Source: a virus
Length of the DNA: 64,000 nucleotides
Virus record (IMG/VR): IMGVR_UViG_3300020469_003050
Coordinates: 250,001-314,000 of that record
Strand: one strand, 5' to 3'
The stretch's first letter is position 1, and every line of letters starts with the position of its first letter. Made by a program: the position numbers and the translations under genes. This document shows positions 1 through 8,987 of this stretch, in pieces. The notes below the pieces were generated by a model, which was not told the origin of the DNA, ran no database searches, and worked only from the letters and a program-made list of their open reading frames with translations.

Positions 1-2
1 CT

Positions 3-620
3 ATCGACTTGACTAACAAAACTATTATATGGAAAATGTACGATAGAGAAACGAGAGAGAACGTACTATTCAAATACCTTACCGTCACCAACGCAACCAA
101 AGGTATGGCACAATTAACTATATTTACAACAGATACGATAATGCTACCTCAGGGCTTTTATCAATTTGCTATGTATACTGTAGAAAATGGTGTAGAACAA
201 ATCATATACACTGACACATACGATAATGCTAAAGGCGTAATCGAAGTCATAGACGATGTATATCCAGAGTTTGTAGATTCACAGGAAAGTTCAACATTTT
301 TTAACGATGGCTCTTACTTTATGTCAACTGCTTTCGATGGATCTTCATCAACATCTAAGTCAAAATCAATTCATACTGTAGCTTTATACTTTGACAATTT
401 CTCTGGAACTGTTAATTTACAAGGCGATTTAAGTGAACAACCAAGTTCACAACACTCAGATTGGTTCAATATCAATCCAAAACTATTCTCAAATCCAGAT
501 ATCACAGTTAATAATGAGACTGGTGTACAAGCATTTGTGCTTGAAGCAAACGTAAATTGGATAAGAGTTAGATACACTGCGACTAACGGTTCTATTAAAA
601 AAGTTCTACTAAGAAACTAA
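3..620 (+). CDS. Virion/baseplate-type protein, 5' partial
   Basis: The reading frame is open to the left edge, so the gene begins outside the window; the first possible start inside is a TTG at 9 that follows in-frame codons and has no ribosome site. The N-terminal ~85 residues are beta-rich (IIWKMYDRETRE, then a GFYQFAMYT stretch) and resemble the immunoglobulin-like N-terminal domain of phage baseplate upper proteins; this is inference from the look of the sequence. The C-terminal part is Ser/Asn-rich with no recognised enzyme motif. It ends just before an early-type promoter, so it closes a block of virion genes. Function not proven. Confidence 0.6.
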   Translation: MDLTNKTIIWKMYDRETRENVLFKYLTVTNATKGMAQLTIFTTDTIMLPQGFYQFAMYTVENGVEQIIYTDTYDNAKGVIEVIDDVYPEFVDSQESSTFFNDGSYFMSTAFDGSSSTSKSKSIHTVALYFDNFSGTVNLQGDLSEQPSSQHSDWFNINPKLFSNPDITVNNETGVQAFVLEANVNWIRVRYTATNGSIKKVLLRN

Positions 621-628
621 TATAGCAC

Positions 629-657
629 TTGACTTTCTGGTCCTAGTTTGCTATTAT
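629..657 (+). promoter_or_regulatory. Sigma70-like promoter, primase
   Basis: TTGACT (629-634), a 17-bp spacer and TATTAT (652-657). Six bases (ACTAGT) separate the -10 box from the ATG at 664, so the predicted +1 is the A of the start codon. Confidence 0.8.
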
Positions 658-663
658 ACTAGT

Positions 664-1665
664 ATGGACCTTCAACAAGTAATATTCACACATATCCCTG
701 GAAAGAACAGACAATCTAGTGGTGGCTGGACTAGTTTCAACTGCCCATGTTGTATCGAGGAAGGCGAGCCTCGTTTGGATACTAGAATGCGTGGGGGTGT
801 TCGTAGCGACGGTGATTCCATATCATACCACTGTTTTAACTGTGGGTTCACTGCAAGCCATCGTCACGGAAGAATACTTAACAAGAAATTTTTAAAACTC
901 ATGCGAAATATGAATATTTCTGAAAGCGAGATTAAGCGTTTACAGTTAGAAGCAATCCGTCAGAAAGAGTTGTCTGAAGGTCCATACCTATTTACATCTA
1001 AAACACAAGTGACACGTGTTCCAAGTTTTCCTGATGTCGAACTACCTGAAGGTTCGGAAGATTTGGAAGTTTTACTAGCAAAAGATAGTCCTCCAGAAGG
1101 AGCCATCTATGCAGTTAAATATTTGATTGATAGAGGAGTATATGATAATATAGAGGATTGTTATTGGTCTCCAGATAAGTTTTTTAAAAATAGAATTATA
1201 TTTCCATTTTATCAAGGAGATAGAATAGTAGGATATACTGCTAGAGATATAACTGGAAAGTCCTCGTCTAAATACATGACGAAAGCACCGAGAAAATTTT
1301 TACATAACGTAGACAAGGTAAAATCTAATAATAAATACTTAATCGTATGTGAAGGTATAATCGATGCTCTTGCATTGGATTGTATTGCGATTACAAGTAA
1401 CGAGGCTTCACAAGACCAAATTGATTATATAAATCAGTTTAAAGGAGAGGTTATTGTTTGTCCCGACAGAGACAAAGCTGGAGAGAAGTTAATCAAACAA
1501 GCCCAAGAAAATGGTTGGAGTGTATCTTTCCCTATGTGGGAGGACGACATTAAAGATGCCGCAGATGCAATTCAACGATATGGTAAACTATATACCTTAC
1601 AAAGTATTATAGATGCACGTATAAGTAACAACACTAAAATAAGTGTGAAAATGAGAATAGGATAA
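664..1665 (+). CDS. DNA primase, T4 gp61-like
   Basis: Makes RNA primers for lagging-strand synthesis together with the helicase encoded at 4301. An N-terminal zinc-binding site is visible as C27-x2-C30 and C57-x2-C60. A TOPRIM catalytic fold follows, with YLIVCEG at about 225-231 (E230) and the acidic pair in CPDRD (D268, D270). The length of 333 aa fits the T4 gp61 class. The start at 664 has no Shine-Dalgarno sequence but lies exactly at the predicted transcription start of the upstream promoter, suggesting a leaderless mRNA. The primase is followed after 3 bp by the ClpP gene. Confidence 0.88.
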   Translation: MDLQQVIFTHIPGKNRQSSGGWTSFNCPCCIEEGEPRLDTRMRGGVRSDGDSISYHCFNCGFTASHRHGRILNKKFLKLMRNMNISESEIKRLQLEAIRQKELSEGPYLFTSKTQVTRVPSFPDVELPEGSEDLEVLLAKDSPPEGAIYAVKYLIDRGVYDNIEDCYWSPDKFFKNRIIFPFYQGDRIVGYTARDITGKSSSKYMTKAPRKFLHNVDKVKSNNKYLIVCEGIIDALALDCIAITSNEASQDQIDYINQFKGEVIVCPDRDKAGEKLIKQAQENGWSVSFPMWEDDIKDAADAIQRYGKLYTLQSIIDARISNNTKISVKMRIG

Positions 1666-1668
1666 ACT

Positions 1669-2310
1669 ATGAAAAAAGTAAAGAGTACAATTATACCACA
1701 ACCCAAAGAACAACCGGCACCACCCCCACCCCCTCCGATGCCAACTCCGCCAGTACCACCAAAGCAGGCAGGTGAGTTCTTAAGAGAGAATGGTGTATTG
1801 TTCATGGACAAAGAGTTCAACCAAGACAACTGTATGCCTCTTGTAAGAATGATTTTAGAATACAATCTGATGCCAAAAGATAAAGCACCAGATATTATTC
1901 ACTTATATATTAATTCACCAGGTGGTTTGGTAGACAGTTGTATGCATCTAATTGATACAATCAAACAATCACGTATTCCAGTATATACATATGGAATGGG
2001 TTCTATTGCAAGTTGTGGAGTTATGTTGATGATGAGTGGTGTAAAAGGTCATCGTTATGTCACACAAAATACCGCAGTAATGTCACATGAATTCTCAGGT
2101 GGTCAAAAAGGTCAATATCATGATATGTTAGATAGTAAAAAACATATGGATTGGACTAACGAAAAGTTATTAGAACATTATATCAAGTGTACAGGTAAAA
2201 CAAAAACTTACATTCGTAAACATCTATTAGCACCCAAGACAGACCATTGGCTTACTCCAGAAGAAGCAGTTAAGCATGGTATCGCAGACGAATTAATTAC
2301 AACTTATTAA
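1669..2310 (+). CDS. clpP: ClpP-like serine protease with proline-rich N-terminus
   Basis: Proteolytic subunit of a Clp protease, expected to form a barrel fed by an AAA+ unfoldase. The catalytic triad can be read: Ser115 in GSIASCG (usual GxxASMG), His140 in VMSHEF, and Asp192 in the APKTDHWLTPEEA segment. Residues ~10-32 are an unusual proline-rich extension (a run of seven prolines) ahead of the normal protein, giving 213 aa. It sits directly behind the primase. The same window encodes ClpX (41179) and ClpS (44607), so a complete phage ClpXP-ClpS machine is plausible. Whether it pairs with phage or host ClpX is unknown. Confidence 0.93.
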   Translation: MKKVKSTIIPQPKEQPAPPPPPPMPTPPVPPKQAGEFLRENGVLFMDKEFNQDNCMPLVRMILEYNLMPKDKAPDIIHLYINSPGGLVDSCMHLIDTIKQSRIPVYTYGMGSIASCGVMLMMSGVKGHRYVTQNTAVMSHEFSGGQKGQYHDMLDSKKHMDWTNEKLLEHYIKCTGKTKTYIRKHLLAPKTDHWLTPEEAVKHGIADELITTY

Positions 2311-2320
2311 CAGTTTTCTA

Positions 2321-2349
2321 TTGACTCTTTCAACTAAATCTGTTATTCT
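2321..2349 (+). promoter_or_regulatory. Sigma70-like promoter, prs
   Basis: TTGACT (2321-2326), 17-bp spacer, TATTCT (2344-2349). The PRPP synthetase start lies about 33 bp downstream with a Shine-Dalgarno sequence, so this transcript has a normal short leader. Confidence 0.75.
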
Positions 2350-2382
2350 AACAGTAATAATTTTGTAACAAAGGTGGGTTCT

Positions 2383-3327
2383 ATGAAGATTATCGCAGGC
2401 AACAGTAATGTTGAACTGGCTGAGAAGGTAGCTGAACATTGTTTTACAGATATTGTTCCAGCAGAAATAAAAACATTTGCAGATGGTGAATGCTCAGTAG
2501 AGTTTCATGAAAATATCAGAGGTGAAGACGTTTTCATTATTCAAAGCACAAGCACTCCTGTAAATGATAACTTAATGGAATTATTGATTATGATTGATGC
2601 GGCAAAACGTAGTAGTGCTAGTCGTATCACTGCGGTAATTCCTTATTTTGGTTATGCAAGACAAGATAGAAAGAGTGCATCACGTACTCCTATAACTGCA
2701 AAGTTAGTTGCGAATCTGCTTACAAAAGCAGGTGCTGATAGAATTTTAACAATGGACTTACATGCTGGTCAAATTCAAGGATTCTTTGATATTCCTGTTG
2801 ATGATTTAACGAGTAGGTTAGTCTTTGCAAAAGATATTCAAAGAACTATTAAAGTAACAGAAGAACCAATTGTATTTGTTTCACCAGATGCTGGTGGTAC
2901 AGTAAGAGCAAGAAAGTTTGCTGATATGTATCATGCCAATTATGCAATCGTTGACAAACGAAGACCAGAAGCAGGCAAGGCAGAAGTTATGAATTTGATT
3001 GGTGAAGTAAAAGGCAAACATGCAATTCTTGTAGATGATATTGTTGATAGTGGTGGTACTCTTTGTAATGCGGCTGAGGCAATTTTAAATGCAGGTGCAT
3101 TAAGTGTTAGAGCATATATCACTCATGGAGTGCTAAGTAACAAAGCATGTGAAAGAGTTGAAAAAAGTAAATTAGATGAACTTGTTATTACTGATAGTAT
3201 CAATCATAAACTTTCGTGGAAAAAGACACGTTCAGTAAGTGTTTGTGGATTATTAGGAGAAGCAATCAGACGAGTTAATAATGAAGAAAGTGTAAGTAGT
3301 TTATTTAAGGTTAAGATACATTCATGA
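2383..3327 (+). CDS. prs: Ribose-phosphate pyrophosphokinase
   Basis: Converts ribose 5-phosphate and ATP to PRPP, the precursor of nucleotides, NAD, His and Trp. Family signatures are clear: YARQDRK flexible loop, [14 protein letters not shown], and the PRPP-binding loop [10 protein letters not shown]. Length is 314 aa, full size. I choose ATG 2383 because AAAGGTGGG (2370-2378) sits at ribosome-binding distance; a GTG at 2374 lies inside that site. Its own early-type promoter suggests expression with the replication genes, to boost nucleotide supply. The stop overlaps the next gene by 4 bp. Confidence 0.95.
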   Translation: MKIIAGNSNVELAEKVAEHCFTDIVPAEIKTFADGECSVEFHENIRGEDVFIIQSTSTPVNDNLMELLIMIDAAKRSSASRITAVIPYFGYARQDRKSASRTPITAKLVANLLTKAGADRILTMDLHAGQIQGFFDIPVDDLTSRLVFAKDIQRTIKVTEEPIVFVSPDAGGTVRARKFADMYHANYAIVDKRRPEAGKAEVMNLIGEVKGKHAILVDDIVDSGGTLCNAAEAILNAGALSVRAYITHGVLSNKACERVEKSKLDELVITDSINHKLSWKKTRSVSVCGLLGEAIRRVNNEESVSSLFKVKIHS

Positions 3328-3752
3328 AAATTAAATTAGATATTACTAAGATTAATAGTAGGTTGCATTGGACAACACTTTATAGTGAAAAATTATTATT
3401 AGCAGTAATTGGATTACTAACTATGTTTGCGGCTGGTTCAGATATTTTTCACATGTTAAAGAACATGCAAGTAGAACTAGGCGACTTGTTTTTACTTTTT
3501 ATCTATGCAGAGATTGTAGGAATGGTAGGAGCATTCTATATTAGTAATAGAATACCTGTTACTCTACCTATTATCATTGCTATGACGGCACTTTGTAGAT
3601 TAATTGTTCTACATAGTAAAGAAGCAGATCCTTGGATGCTTGTTGCAGAAGCAGGTGCTATTGCAGTATTGGCAGGCGCGGCATACTTAATGAGTGCAAA
3701 AGAAAAATTAAGTTTAGAGAAAAAAGAAATAAGAGAAAACAAAAATGTATAA
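3324..3752 (+). CDS. PsiE-like membrane protein
   Basis: 142 aa with four hydrophobic segments (about 22-42, 52-72, 77-95, 105-122). The spacing and the segment ending [13 protein letters not shown] resemble the phosphate-starvation-inducible PsiE family of inner-membrane proteins, whose biochemical role is unknown. It overlaps prs by 4 bp and the next gene by 8 bp, so it is translationally coupled. Together with the PiT permease at 36966 it hints at phosphate-stress cargo. The family assignment comes from reading the sequence, not from a search. Confidence 0.6.
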   Translation: MKIKLDITKINSRLHWTTLYSEKLLLAVIGLLTMFAAGSDIFHMLKNMQVELGDLFLLFIYAEIVGMVGAFYISNRIPVTLPIIIAMTALCRLIVLHSKEADPWMLVAEAGAIAVLAGAAYLMSAKEKLSLEKKEIRENKNV

Positions 3753-4260
3753 AGTTACCGCATATTTTAAAAATCGTACATATACAGAAACTTTTAAAAA
3801 CTTATATGATGCGATAGAAGCCAAGGATAATGCAGATGCATATTATCCAATAAGAGTAACATTAGAAGGAGTATTTTCTATGAAAGAATGGGTATATGAT
3901 TGTTGGAATAGTGTAATGGATGATAAAAGAAATCCTCTAAGTAACATTCCAGATTTTAGTACACGACATATGATTATGCAAATATTAGCATGGATGTGGT
4001 GTATAACTTTTTCGTTTATTGTAGGCAGTTTATGGATAGGTATAATTAGCATGATGGCACATGTAGTATTACTAGGAGCCATTGCCGTAACAGTAGCGAC
4101 ATTTGAAACTGCAAAACGTAACCCTATAAAATTAATGAATTTTGCTAATGGGTATACGTCATATGGACGTGGCAGAAACTATACTATCTACAGAGATAAA
4201 GATGGTAACGCACATAAAGTAGAGTTACCAGAAGGAGACCCGGGCGGCGAACACGAATAA
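3745..4260 (+). CDS. Hypothetical protein with two membrane segments
   Basis: 171 aa. The N-terminal ~70 residues are soluble (AYFKNRTYTETFKNLYDAIEA-type), then two adjacent hydrophobic helices lie at about 75-120, followed by a polar tail rich in Arg and Tyr that ends GDPGGE. It overlaps the PsiE-like gene, so it probably belongs to the prs transcript. No family recognised. Confidence 0.6.
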   Translation: MYKVTAYFKNRTYTETFKNLYDAIEAKDNADAYYPIRVTLEGVFSMKEWVYDCWNSVMDDKRNPLSNIPDFSTRHMIMQILAWMWCITFSFIVGSLWIGIISMMAHVVLLGAIAVTVATFETAKRNPIKLMNFANGYTSYGRGRNYTIYRDKDGNAHKVELPEGDPGGEHE

Positions 4261-4265
4261 AGAAG

Positions 4266-4294
4266 TTGACATTCAACGTTGGATTGAGTAGAAT
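4266..4294 (+). promoter_or_regulatory. Sigma70-like promoter, helicase
   Basis: TTGACA (4266-4271), 17-bp spacer, TAGAAT (4289-4294), then six bases (AGAAGT) and the helicase ATG at 4301. The predicted +1 coincides with the start codon. Confidence 0.78.
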
Positions 4295-4300
4295 AGAAGT

Positions 4301-5704
4301 ATGGCAGAAGAAGTAAAAGATTATAGTTTAGATTTGCAGAAATTGTTTGTTCAGTTTATGATAACTGATCCTGAACTTTATTCAAGAGTCAGAGCGATAG
4401 TCGAACCTAAGTATTTTGATAGAAATATCAGAAAAGTAGTCGAAGTATTAGTTAATCATAGTGAAGAATATGCTACGATTCCAACTACTGAAATTATCAA
4501 AGCACAAACAGGACAAGAGATAGAAAAATTAGATAACATCAATCAACACGTAGATTGGTTTATCGATGAGTTTGAAACTTTTTGTAGACACAAAGCAATC
4601 GAAAAAGCAATCATTGATAGTGCAGACTTGCTTGAAACAGGTAAGTATGGAGAAGTAGAACTTAGAATTAAAGAAGCAGTACAAACTGGACTTGCACGTT
4701 CATTAGGTACAGATTACTTTGCAGATCCTAGAGCAAGACTTGAAAAACTAAAAGACAATAACGGACAAATCACAACTGGTTGGAAATCATTAGATGATAA
4801 ACTTTATGGTGGTATCAATCGTGGTGAGATTTCTATTTTCTGTGGTGGATCAGGTGCAGGTAAATCTTTGTTCATGCAAAATATGAGTTTGAATTGGGCA
4901 GAAGCAGGAATGAATTGTGTATACTTTACACTTGAACTTTCAGAAGAACTATCAAGTATGCGTATGGATGCAATGCTTACTGATAGAAGTACAAAAAGAA
5001 TTTTTAAAGAATTAGATGATGTAGAATTACAAGTTAAAACTAAAGGTAAGAAGTCTGGCATGTTACGTGTTAAGTATCTTCCTTCTGGTTCTTCAATTAA
5101 TGACTTGCGTTCTTACATTAAAGAACTACAGATACAAACTGGCAAACGTGTAGATTGTATGTGTGTAGATTACTTAGATTTGTTAATGCCAGCAACAAAG
5201 AAAGTGTCAGCAAGTGATTTGTTTATTAAAGACAAATATGTAACAGAAGAAATTCGTAACTTTGCAATGGAAACTGAAACTGTTTTGGTAACTGCATCAC
5301 AGTTAAATAGAAGTGCAGTTGAAGAAATCGAATTTGACCATTCACATATCGCAGGTGGTATCTCTAAAATTCAAACTGCGGATAATGTTATTGGTATCTT
5401 TACAAGTCAAGCAATGAGAGAACGTGGTCAATATCAATTACAGTTATTGAAAACACGTTCAAGTAGTGGTGTAGGTAGCAAAATTAATCTAGTATTTGAC
5501 AGAGATAGTCTTAAGATTTCAGATGATACAGAAGGGTTAGCTGATGCTCAAAATACATCAAATACGATGAATGTAGTCGATACATTACGTCAAAAAACCG
5601 TAGTAAAAGCACCAGAAACTAACGAAGAAGAAAAGACTGATGTTGCAATGAACCTGAGAGCAATGTTAAAGACCAAGACACGCACTCCTTTTGATGAAAA
5701 CTGA
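4301..5704 (+). CDS. Replicative DNA helicase, DnaB/T4 gp41-like
   Basis: Hexameric 5'-3' helicase of the replisome, partner of the primase at 664. The N-terminal domain (~1-140) is helical and contains the TTEIIKAQTG segment. The RecA-like core carries Walker A GGSGAGKS (182-189) and a Walker B strand VDCMCVDYLDLL near 280. A Q-rich later motif, TASQLNRSAVE, is typical of the DnaB family. Length of 467 aa matches gp41. No ribosome-binding site is visible; the ATG lies at the predicted transcription start, as at the primase. Confidence 0.9.
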   Translation: MAEEVKDYSLDLQKLFVQFMITDPELYSRVRAIVEPKYFDRNIRKVVEVLVNHSEEYATIPTTEIIKAQTGQEIEKLDNINQHVDWFIDEFETFCRHKAIEKAIIDSADLLETGKYGEVELRIKEAVQTGLARSLGTDYFADPRARLEKLKDNNGQITTGWKSLDDKLYGGINRGEISIFCGGSGAGKSLFMQNMSLNWAEAGMNCVYFTLELSEELSSMRMDAMLTDRSTKRIFKELDDVELQVKTKGKKSGMLRVKYLPSGSSINDLRSYIKELQIQTGKRVDCMCVDYLDLLMPATKKVSASDLFIKDKYVTEEIRNFAMETETVLVTASQLNRSAVEEIEFDHSHIAGGISKIQTADNVIGIFTSQAMRERGQYQLQLLKTRSSSGVGSKINLVFDRDSLKISDDTEGLADAQNTSNTMNVVDTLRQKTVVKAPETNEEEKTDVAMNLRAMLKTKTRTPFDEN

Positions 5705-5710
5705 TAAATA
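5703..5710 (+). promoter_or_regulatory. Late-type promoter box GATAAATA
   Basis: GATAAATAC overlaps the end of the helicase gene, 22 bp before the next start. It resembles the T4 late -10 box TATAAATA and opens the run of late-type genes at 5.7-14.1 kb. Confidence 0.65.
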
Positions 5711-5731
5711 CAGTTAGAACGGAGAAATATC

Positions 5732-5980
5732 ATGGATAAACCTCGTAAAAGTCTATTTGAAGAACTAAATTCTATCTCATATGATAGAGATAATAAACGT
5801 TTAGTAGAGCAAAAAGGCGAACATATCATAACGGGAGCGATAAATCTTATAGAATTTATCAATCGTGAGTTTGATGATGAGACTGCAAATGACTTAACTA
5901 AGAGATTAGTTAATAGTATTAGGTCTCAAGATCCGAGAAAGTTTAAACGTGGTATAAAAAGTGTCAAGGCTAAAACATAA
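5732..5980 (+). CDS. Hypothetical protein (82 aa)
   Basis: A small charged, mostly helical protein without cysteines or membrane segments. It has a basic C-terminus (RKFKRGIKSVKAKT). A GGAG ribosome site precedes it (within AACGGAGAAATATC). Its stop overlaps the start of the next gene (AATG). No family recognised; position suggests a late gene. Confidence 0.65.
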   Translation: MDKPRKSLFEELNSISYDRDNKRLVEQKGEHIITGAINLIEFINREFDDETANDLTKRLVNSIRSQDPRKFKRGIKSVKAKT

Positions 5981-6201
5981 TGACTTTAGAGCAACAGTTA
6001 AATAGATTAAAAGTACTATCAGGTATATATAAACCATATCTACCAGAAGAAACTCAACAAGAGAACATATCTTATACTGGTACAGAGAAATCTAAACTCC
6101 AAAAGAAGCATAATATACAGCCAGGCACAGATGAATGGTTTAAGTTATGGTTTGCTAAGCCTCATTTAACTGGCGAGAGACCTTTTGGGGATAAACAATG
6201 A
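5980..6201 (+). CDS. Hypothetical protein (73 aa)
   Basis: Starts MTLEQQLNRLKVLSGI and ends WFAKPHLTGERPFGDKQ. It overlaps both neighbours by 1-4 bp, so it is translated as part of the chain 5732-7547. Small head or assembly proteins of T4-like phages often have this look, but no function can be assigned. Confidence 0.62.
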   Translation: MTLEQQLNRLKVLSGIYKPYLPEETQQENISYTGTEKSKLQKKHNIQPGTDEWFKLWFAKPHLTGERPFGDKQ

Positions 6202-7547
6202 AAGTAAGAGATATATTAGGCAAAGGCAGAGAGCGTAGATTTAGAGGACCACGTAAACCTCGTTTTAAACAAGTAGGTTTTCATAAAAAATTAAAAGGTC
6301 TATTAGATGCTGAATTAAAAGAAGAAGATAAGAATACACACCTAGACCATGCAGAAGAATTAGTATTCATAAATGGATCAGAAGGTATAAAACGTGTTGT
6401 AGATACGTTCACTAAATTATTAAATACACTTGATGGACAAGGTGGCGGTGATGCAATCACTACTAAGTGGGACGGATCACCAGCAGTATTTTGTGGAACA
6501 GATCCAGCAGACGGACAATTCTTTGTAGGCACAAAAGGCGTGTTTGCTAAAACACCAAAACTTAATAAATCTTCACAAGATATTGAACAAAATCACGGTG
6601 ATACTGTAAAGAACGGCGAACCAGTGAGCAAAGAAGGTCTACGTAATAAACTTAATGCTTCATTAGAACATTTGAAAGACTTAGGTATTGATGGTGTCTT
6701 ACAAGGTGACTTATTGTTTACTAAGGGTGATTTAAAACAAACAAACATAGAGGGCAAAGCCCATATAGCATTCAAACCAAATACAATTACGTATGTTGTA
6801 CCAACAGACAGTCAGATAGCGAAAGAAATGATGGCGGCTGAGATTGGTATTGTGTTTCATACAAGTTATTCAGGAGATAGTTTAGCAGATATGAAAGCAT
6901 CATTTGGTTATGATGCAAGTAATCTTAAATCTACTCCAAATGTTTGGTTTACAGATGCACGTATTAAAGATGTATCAGGACAAGTAAACTTAAAGAAAGA
7001 AAATGTTGCAAGAATAAGACTAGCAATTAAAGAATTAGCAACACTGAAAGTTGATGCAAAGACTTTTAAAGCAATCAATCAAAAGATTGGTCAGATAGAA
7101 TTAGTTGATGCTATTAAGGCACATGCAAATAAACCAATACGTACAGGACAAGCATTAGAACAAGATGCAGATGTCTTTGTTAAAGGATTTTTAGAAGGTT
7201 TACAAGCAAAATTAGATAAAGAAATTAGCAATTTAGCTACAGGACCTGAAGGAAAAGCAGGTCAGGCTAGATTACAAGCAAAAGATGATATAGCAAATAT
7301 CATAAATACATATGAGAAACAGATTGCAGATATGTATCGTGCTTATCTAAAAGTTGAAGCAGTTAAAATGATGTTTCAACAAAAGATGAAGAACATAAAA
7401 GCAATAGACAGTTTCATTGAACAACCAGATGGTTCATTTAAAGTAACAGACCCAGAAGGATTTGTTATTGTTGACCATGTAGGTAAAGCAATGAAGATTG
7501 TTGACAGATTAGAATTTAGTGCGGCAAACTTTGCACCAAGGGATTAG
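6198..7547 (+). CDS. Ligase-fold nucleotidyltransferase-like protein
   Basis: 449 aa. A motif of the DNA/RNA ligase and capping-enzyme superfamily is visible: KWDGSP with candidate nucleotidyl lysine K90 (KxDG motif I). FVGTKG (109-114) could be motif III, GVLQGDLLF (166-174) could be motif IV, and IAFKPN with K193 could be motif V. Order and spacing fit the fold but are compact. The C-terminal half is helical and ends in a conserved-looking EGFVIVDH segment. It lies among late genes, unusual for a repair ligase. It may be a virion-associated or RNA-modifying enzyme; substrate unknown. Confidence 0.6.
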   Translation: MKVRDILGKGRERRFRGPRKPRFKQVGFHKKLKGLLDAELKEEDKNTHLDHAEELVFINGSEGIKRVVDTFTKLLNTLDGQGGGDAITTKWDGSPAVFCGTDPADGQFFVGTKGVFAKTPKLNKSSQDIEQNHGDTVKNGEPVSKEGLRNKLNASLEHLKDLGIDGVLQGDLLFTKGDLKQTNIEGKAHIAFKPNTITYVVPTDSQIAKEMMAAEIGIVFHTSYSGDSLADMKASFGYDASNLKSTPNVWFTDARIKDVSGQVNLKKENVARIRLAIKELATLKVDAKTFKAINQKIGQIELVDAIKAHANKPIRTGQALEQDADVFVKGFLEGLQAKLDKEISNLATGPEGKAGQARLQAKDDIANIINTYEKQIADMYRAYLKVEAVKMMFQQKMKNIKAIDSFIEQPDGSFKVTDPEGFVIVDHVGKAMKIVDRLEFSAANFAPRD

Positions 7548-7551
7548 TTAG

Positions 7552-7749
7552 ATGTTAAGTAAGAAATGCAAATTGCACCTAGAGGAAGTAGGCGAAACAC
7601 GTTGGCAACATTTTAAACATGCAATGTGGGTTTCGTGGCAACTAGAAAAGGCCGCATATGCGTGTATGATACATGCGTTTGCACCAAGATGGTTTACATC
7701 CTATGCAAGTGATAGATGCAATCAAGTATTGCAATCGAGGACAAAATGA
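7552..7749 (+). CDS. DUF6356-like small membrane protein
   Basis: 65 aa. The pattern HLEEVGETRWQHFKHAMW followed by a hydrophobic helix and HAFAPRWF resembles the DUF6356 family of small proteins with one membrane segment. A second relative is encoded at 55468. Function unknown. The stop overlaps the next start (ATGATG). Confidence 0.6.
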   Translation: MLSKKCKLHLEEVGETRWQHFKHAMWVSWQLEKAAYACMIHAFAPRWFTSYASDRCNQVLQSRTK

Positions 7750-8522
7750 TGGAACAATATAAAGGCAAATTACAGTTAGTTAACACATTTACAGAAAGTA
7801 GATTGTTTAGAACAAAACAAAATCAAAATAAAACAAATGTAGATGATGCGGCTGAGTTATCATTTGCTTACATGATGATTTTAAATATGTTTAATAAAGA
7901 CTATGAGTTTGCTCCATTGGCGTCTGATTATGCAAGTAGAACAGTAGCATATCGTAACTTTGATTATTTCAGAACAAGTGGTACAGACTTGTATGTAATG
8001 ATTAATAGATTGATTGGCAAAGAAGTCAACGATGATGATCCAAGAGATAAGATTGCATTAAGTCGTATTAATTTAAAAAGACAAGAAGCTATAAGATATC
8101 TAAGTCATATAGCGGCAAACAAGTCTGAATCAGGATTTGAACAAAGAATGCTACTAAGATTTCAAAGAGATTTAAACATACAAGATGGAATGCTTAAATC
8201 AATGAGAAGATTAATAGGTGACTGGGATAATTTAAGTCAGAATCAAAGAGCCCTAGTTACTACTAGAATGATGCAATATTTACGTAGAAAAGCAATGCGT
8301 AGTGAGTTGATGCCAGCGTTAGCTAAGTTCCAAAAGCGTGGAAACTACATAGTTAATGACAAAAAAGACACTAAAAAGAAGATTTGGGACAGCCCAATCA
8401 CTAAAGCAGGTGTGGCAATTGGTGCAATTTACGGTGCAGGTAAGCTAGGAAAAGAGTTAGGTAAGACTTCTTATCAAACTGGACGTAATTTAGGCGGAAA
8501 ATTCCAGTCTCGTGGCAAGTAA
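7746..8522 (+). CDS. Hypothetical late protein (258 aa)
   Basis: I choose ATG 7746 because GAGG at 7737-7740 is well placed; the frame is open to an ATG at 7716 inside the previous gene. The protein is helical and rich in Arg and Met (LLRFQRDLNIQDGMLKSMRR). Its C-terminus has a glycine-rich hydrophobic stretch, AGVAIGAIYGAGKLGKELG, and a basic end. It could be a virion or assembly protein; no family recognised. Confidence 0.6.
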   Translation: MMEQYKGKLQLVNTFTESRLFRTKQNQNKTNVDDAAELSFAYMMILNMFNKDYEFAPLASDYASRTVAYRNFDYFRTSGTDLYVMINRLIGKEVNDDDPRDKIALSRINLKRQEAIRYLSHIAANKSESGFEQRMLLRFQRDLNIQDGMLKSMRRLIGDWDNLSQNQRALVTTRMMQYLRRKAMRSELMPALAKFQKRGNYIVNDKKDTKKKIWDSPITKAGVAIGAIYGAGKLGKELGKTSYQTGRNLGGKFQSRGK

Positions 8523-8545
8523 ACGCCCACTTTTTTGCAAAAAAA

Positions 8546-8553
8546 GATAAATA
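8546..8553 (+). promoter_or_regulatory. Late-type promoter box GATAAATA
   Basis: AAAGATAAATAAAAG lies 61 bp before the gene at 8614. The leader between them has a GAGCA...TGCTC hairpin and then a TAGGAG ribosome site. Confidence 0.65.
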
Positions 8554-8613
8554 AAAGCATAGAGCAATACAATTTTATAATGCTCGAGGAAATATCTATT
8601 TAGGAGAACTAAA

Positions 8614-8877
8614 ATGGCAAAAGTACATGAAACATATTCAGCAGGTCAATTCCTTACTGGTAACTTAAATCACTTCACAGTGACAAAGACTGGTATGGCG
8701 GCGTCTGACATGAAAGCAGTAATCGAAGGTGCAGGAACACGTGCTACAGTAGTACTAGTTGGTGCTATCGATGGTAACGATGTAAGAATCGCAGTAGAAA
8801 ACAACGGCGCATGGGATGCCGCTGGTTTAGACGCGGCTCTAGGTGCTGATTTCTCAGTAGCCGACTTCGCATACTAA
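8614..8877 (+). CDS. Small virion-type protein A
   Basis: 87 aa, starts MAKVHETYSAGQFLTGNLN. It shares this opening (MAK-[VI]-H, SAG, GN-[LI]-N) with the 130-aa product at 9018, so the two are probably diverged duplicates. The composition (Ala, Gly, Val, few charges) fits a capsid or tail surface protein. It has a strong late box, a TAGGAG ribosome site and its own terminator, an arrangement that fits high-level expression. Confidence 0.65.
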   Translation: MAKVHETYSAGQFLTGNLNHFTVTKTGMAASDMKAVIEGAGTRATVVLVGAIDGNDVRIAVENNGAWDAAGLDAALGADFSVADFAY

Positions 8878-8926
8878 TTTTTACCCCCCTGGACTTAACA
8901 GTCCAACCCACACTTTGCGTGTATTT

Positions 8927-8957
8927 AAAAAGACCCTTTAACGAGGGTCTTTTTTTA
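8927..8957 (+). terminator. Rho-independent terminator
   Basis: Stem AGACCCT/AGGGTCT with loop TTAACG, an A run before it and seven T after it. It closes the single-gene unit at 8614. Confidence 0.9.
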
Positions 8958-8979
8958 CCTCTAACTTACCAACCACTTT

Positions 8980-8987
8980 GATAAATA
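8980..8987 (+). promoter_or_regulatory. Late-type promoter box GATAAATA
   Basis: GATAAATAC directly after the terminator, 31 bp before the gene at 9018, which has a TTGGAGA ribosome site. Confidence 0.7.

Noticed and set aside
1572-1865. 97-aa minus-strand ORF with a Gly-rich stretch.
   Set aside because: It is the antisense of the ClpP polyproline arm and has no ribosome site.
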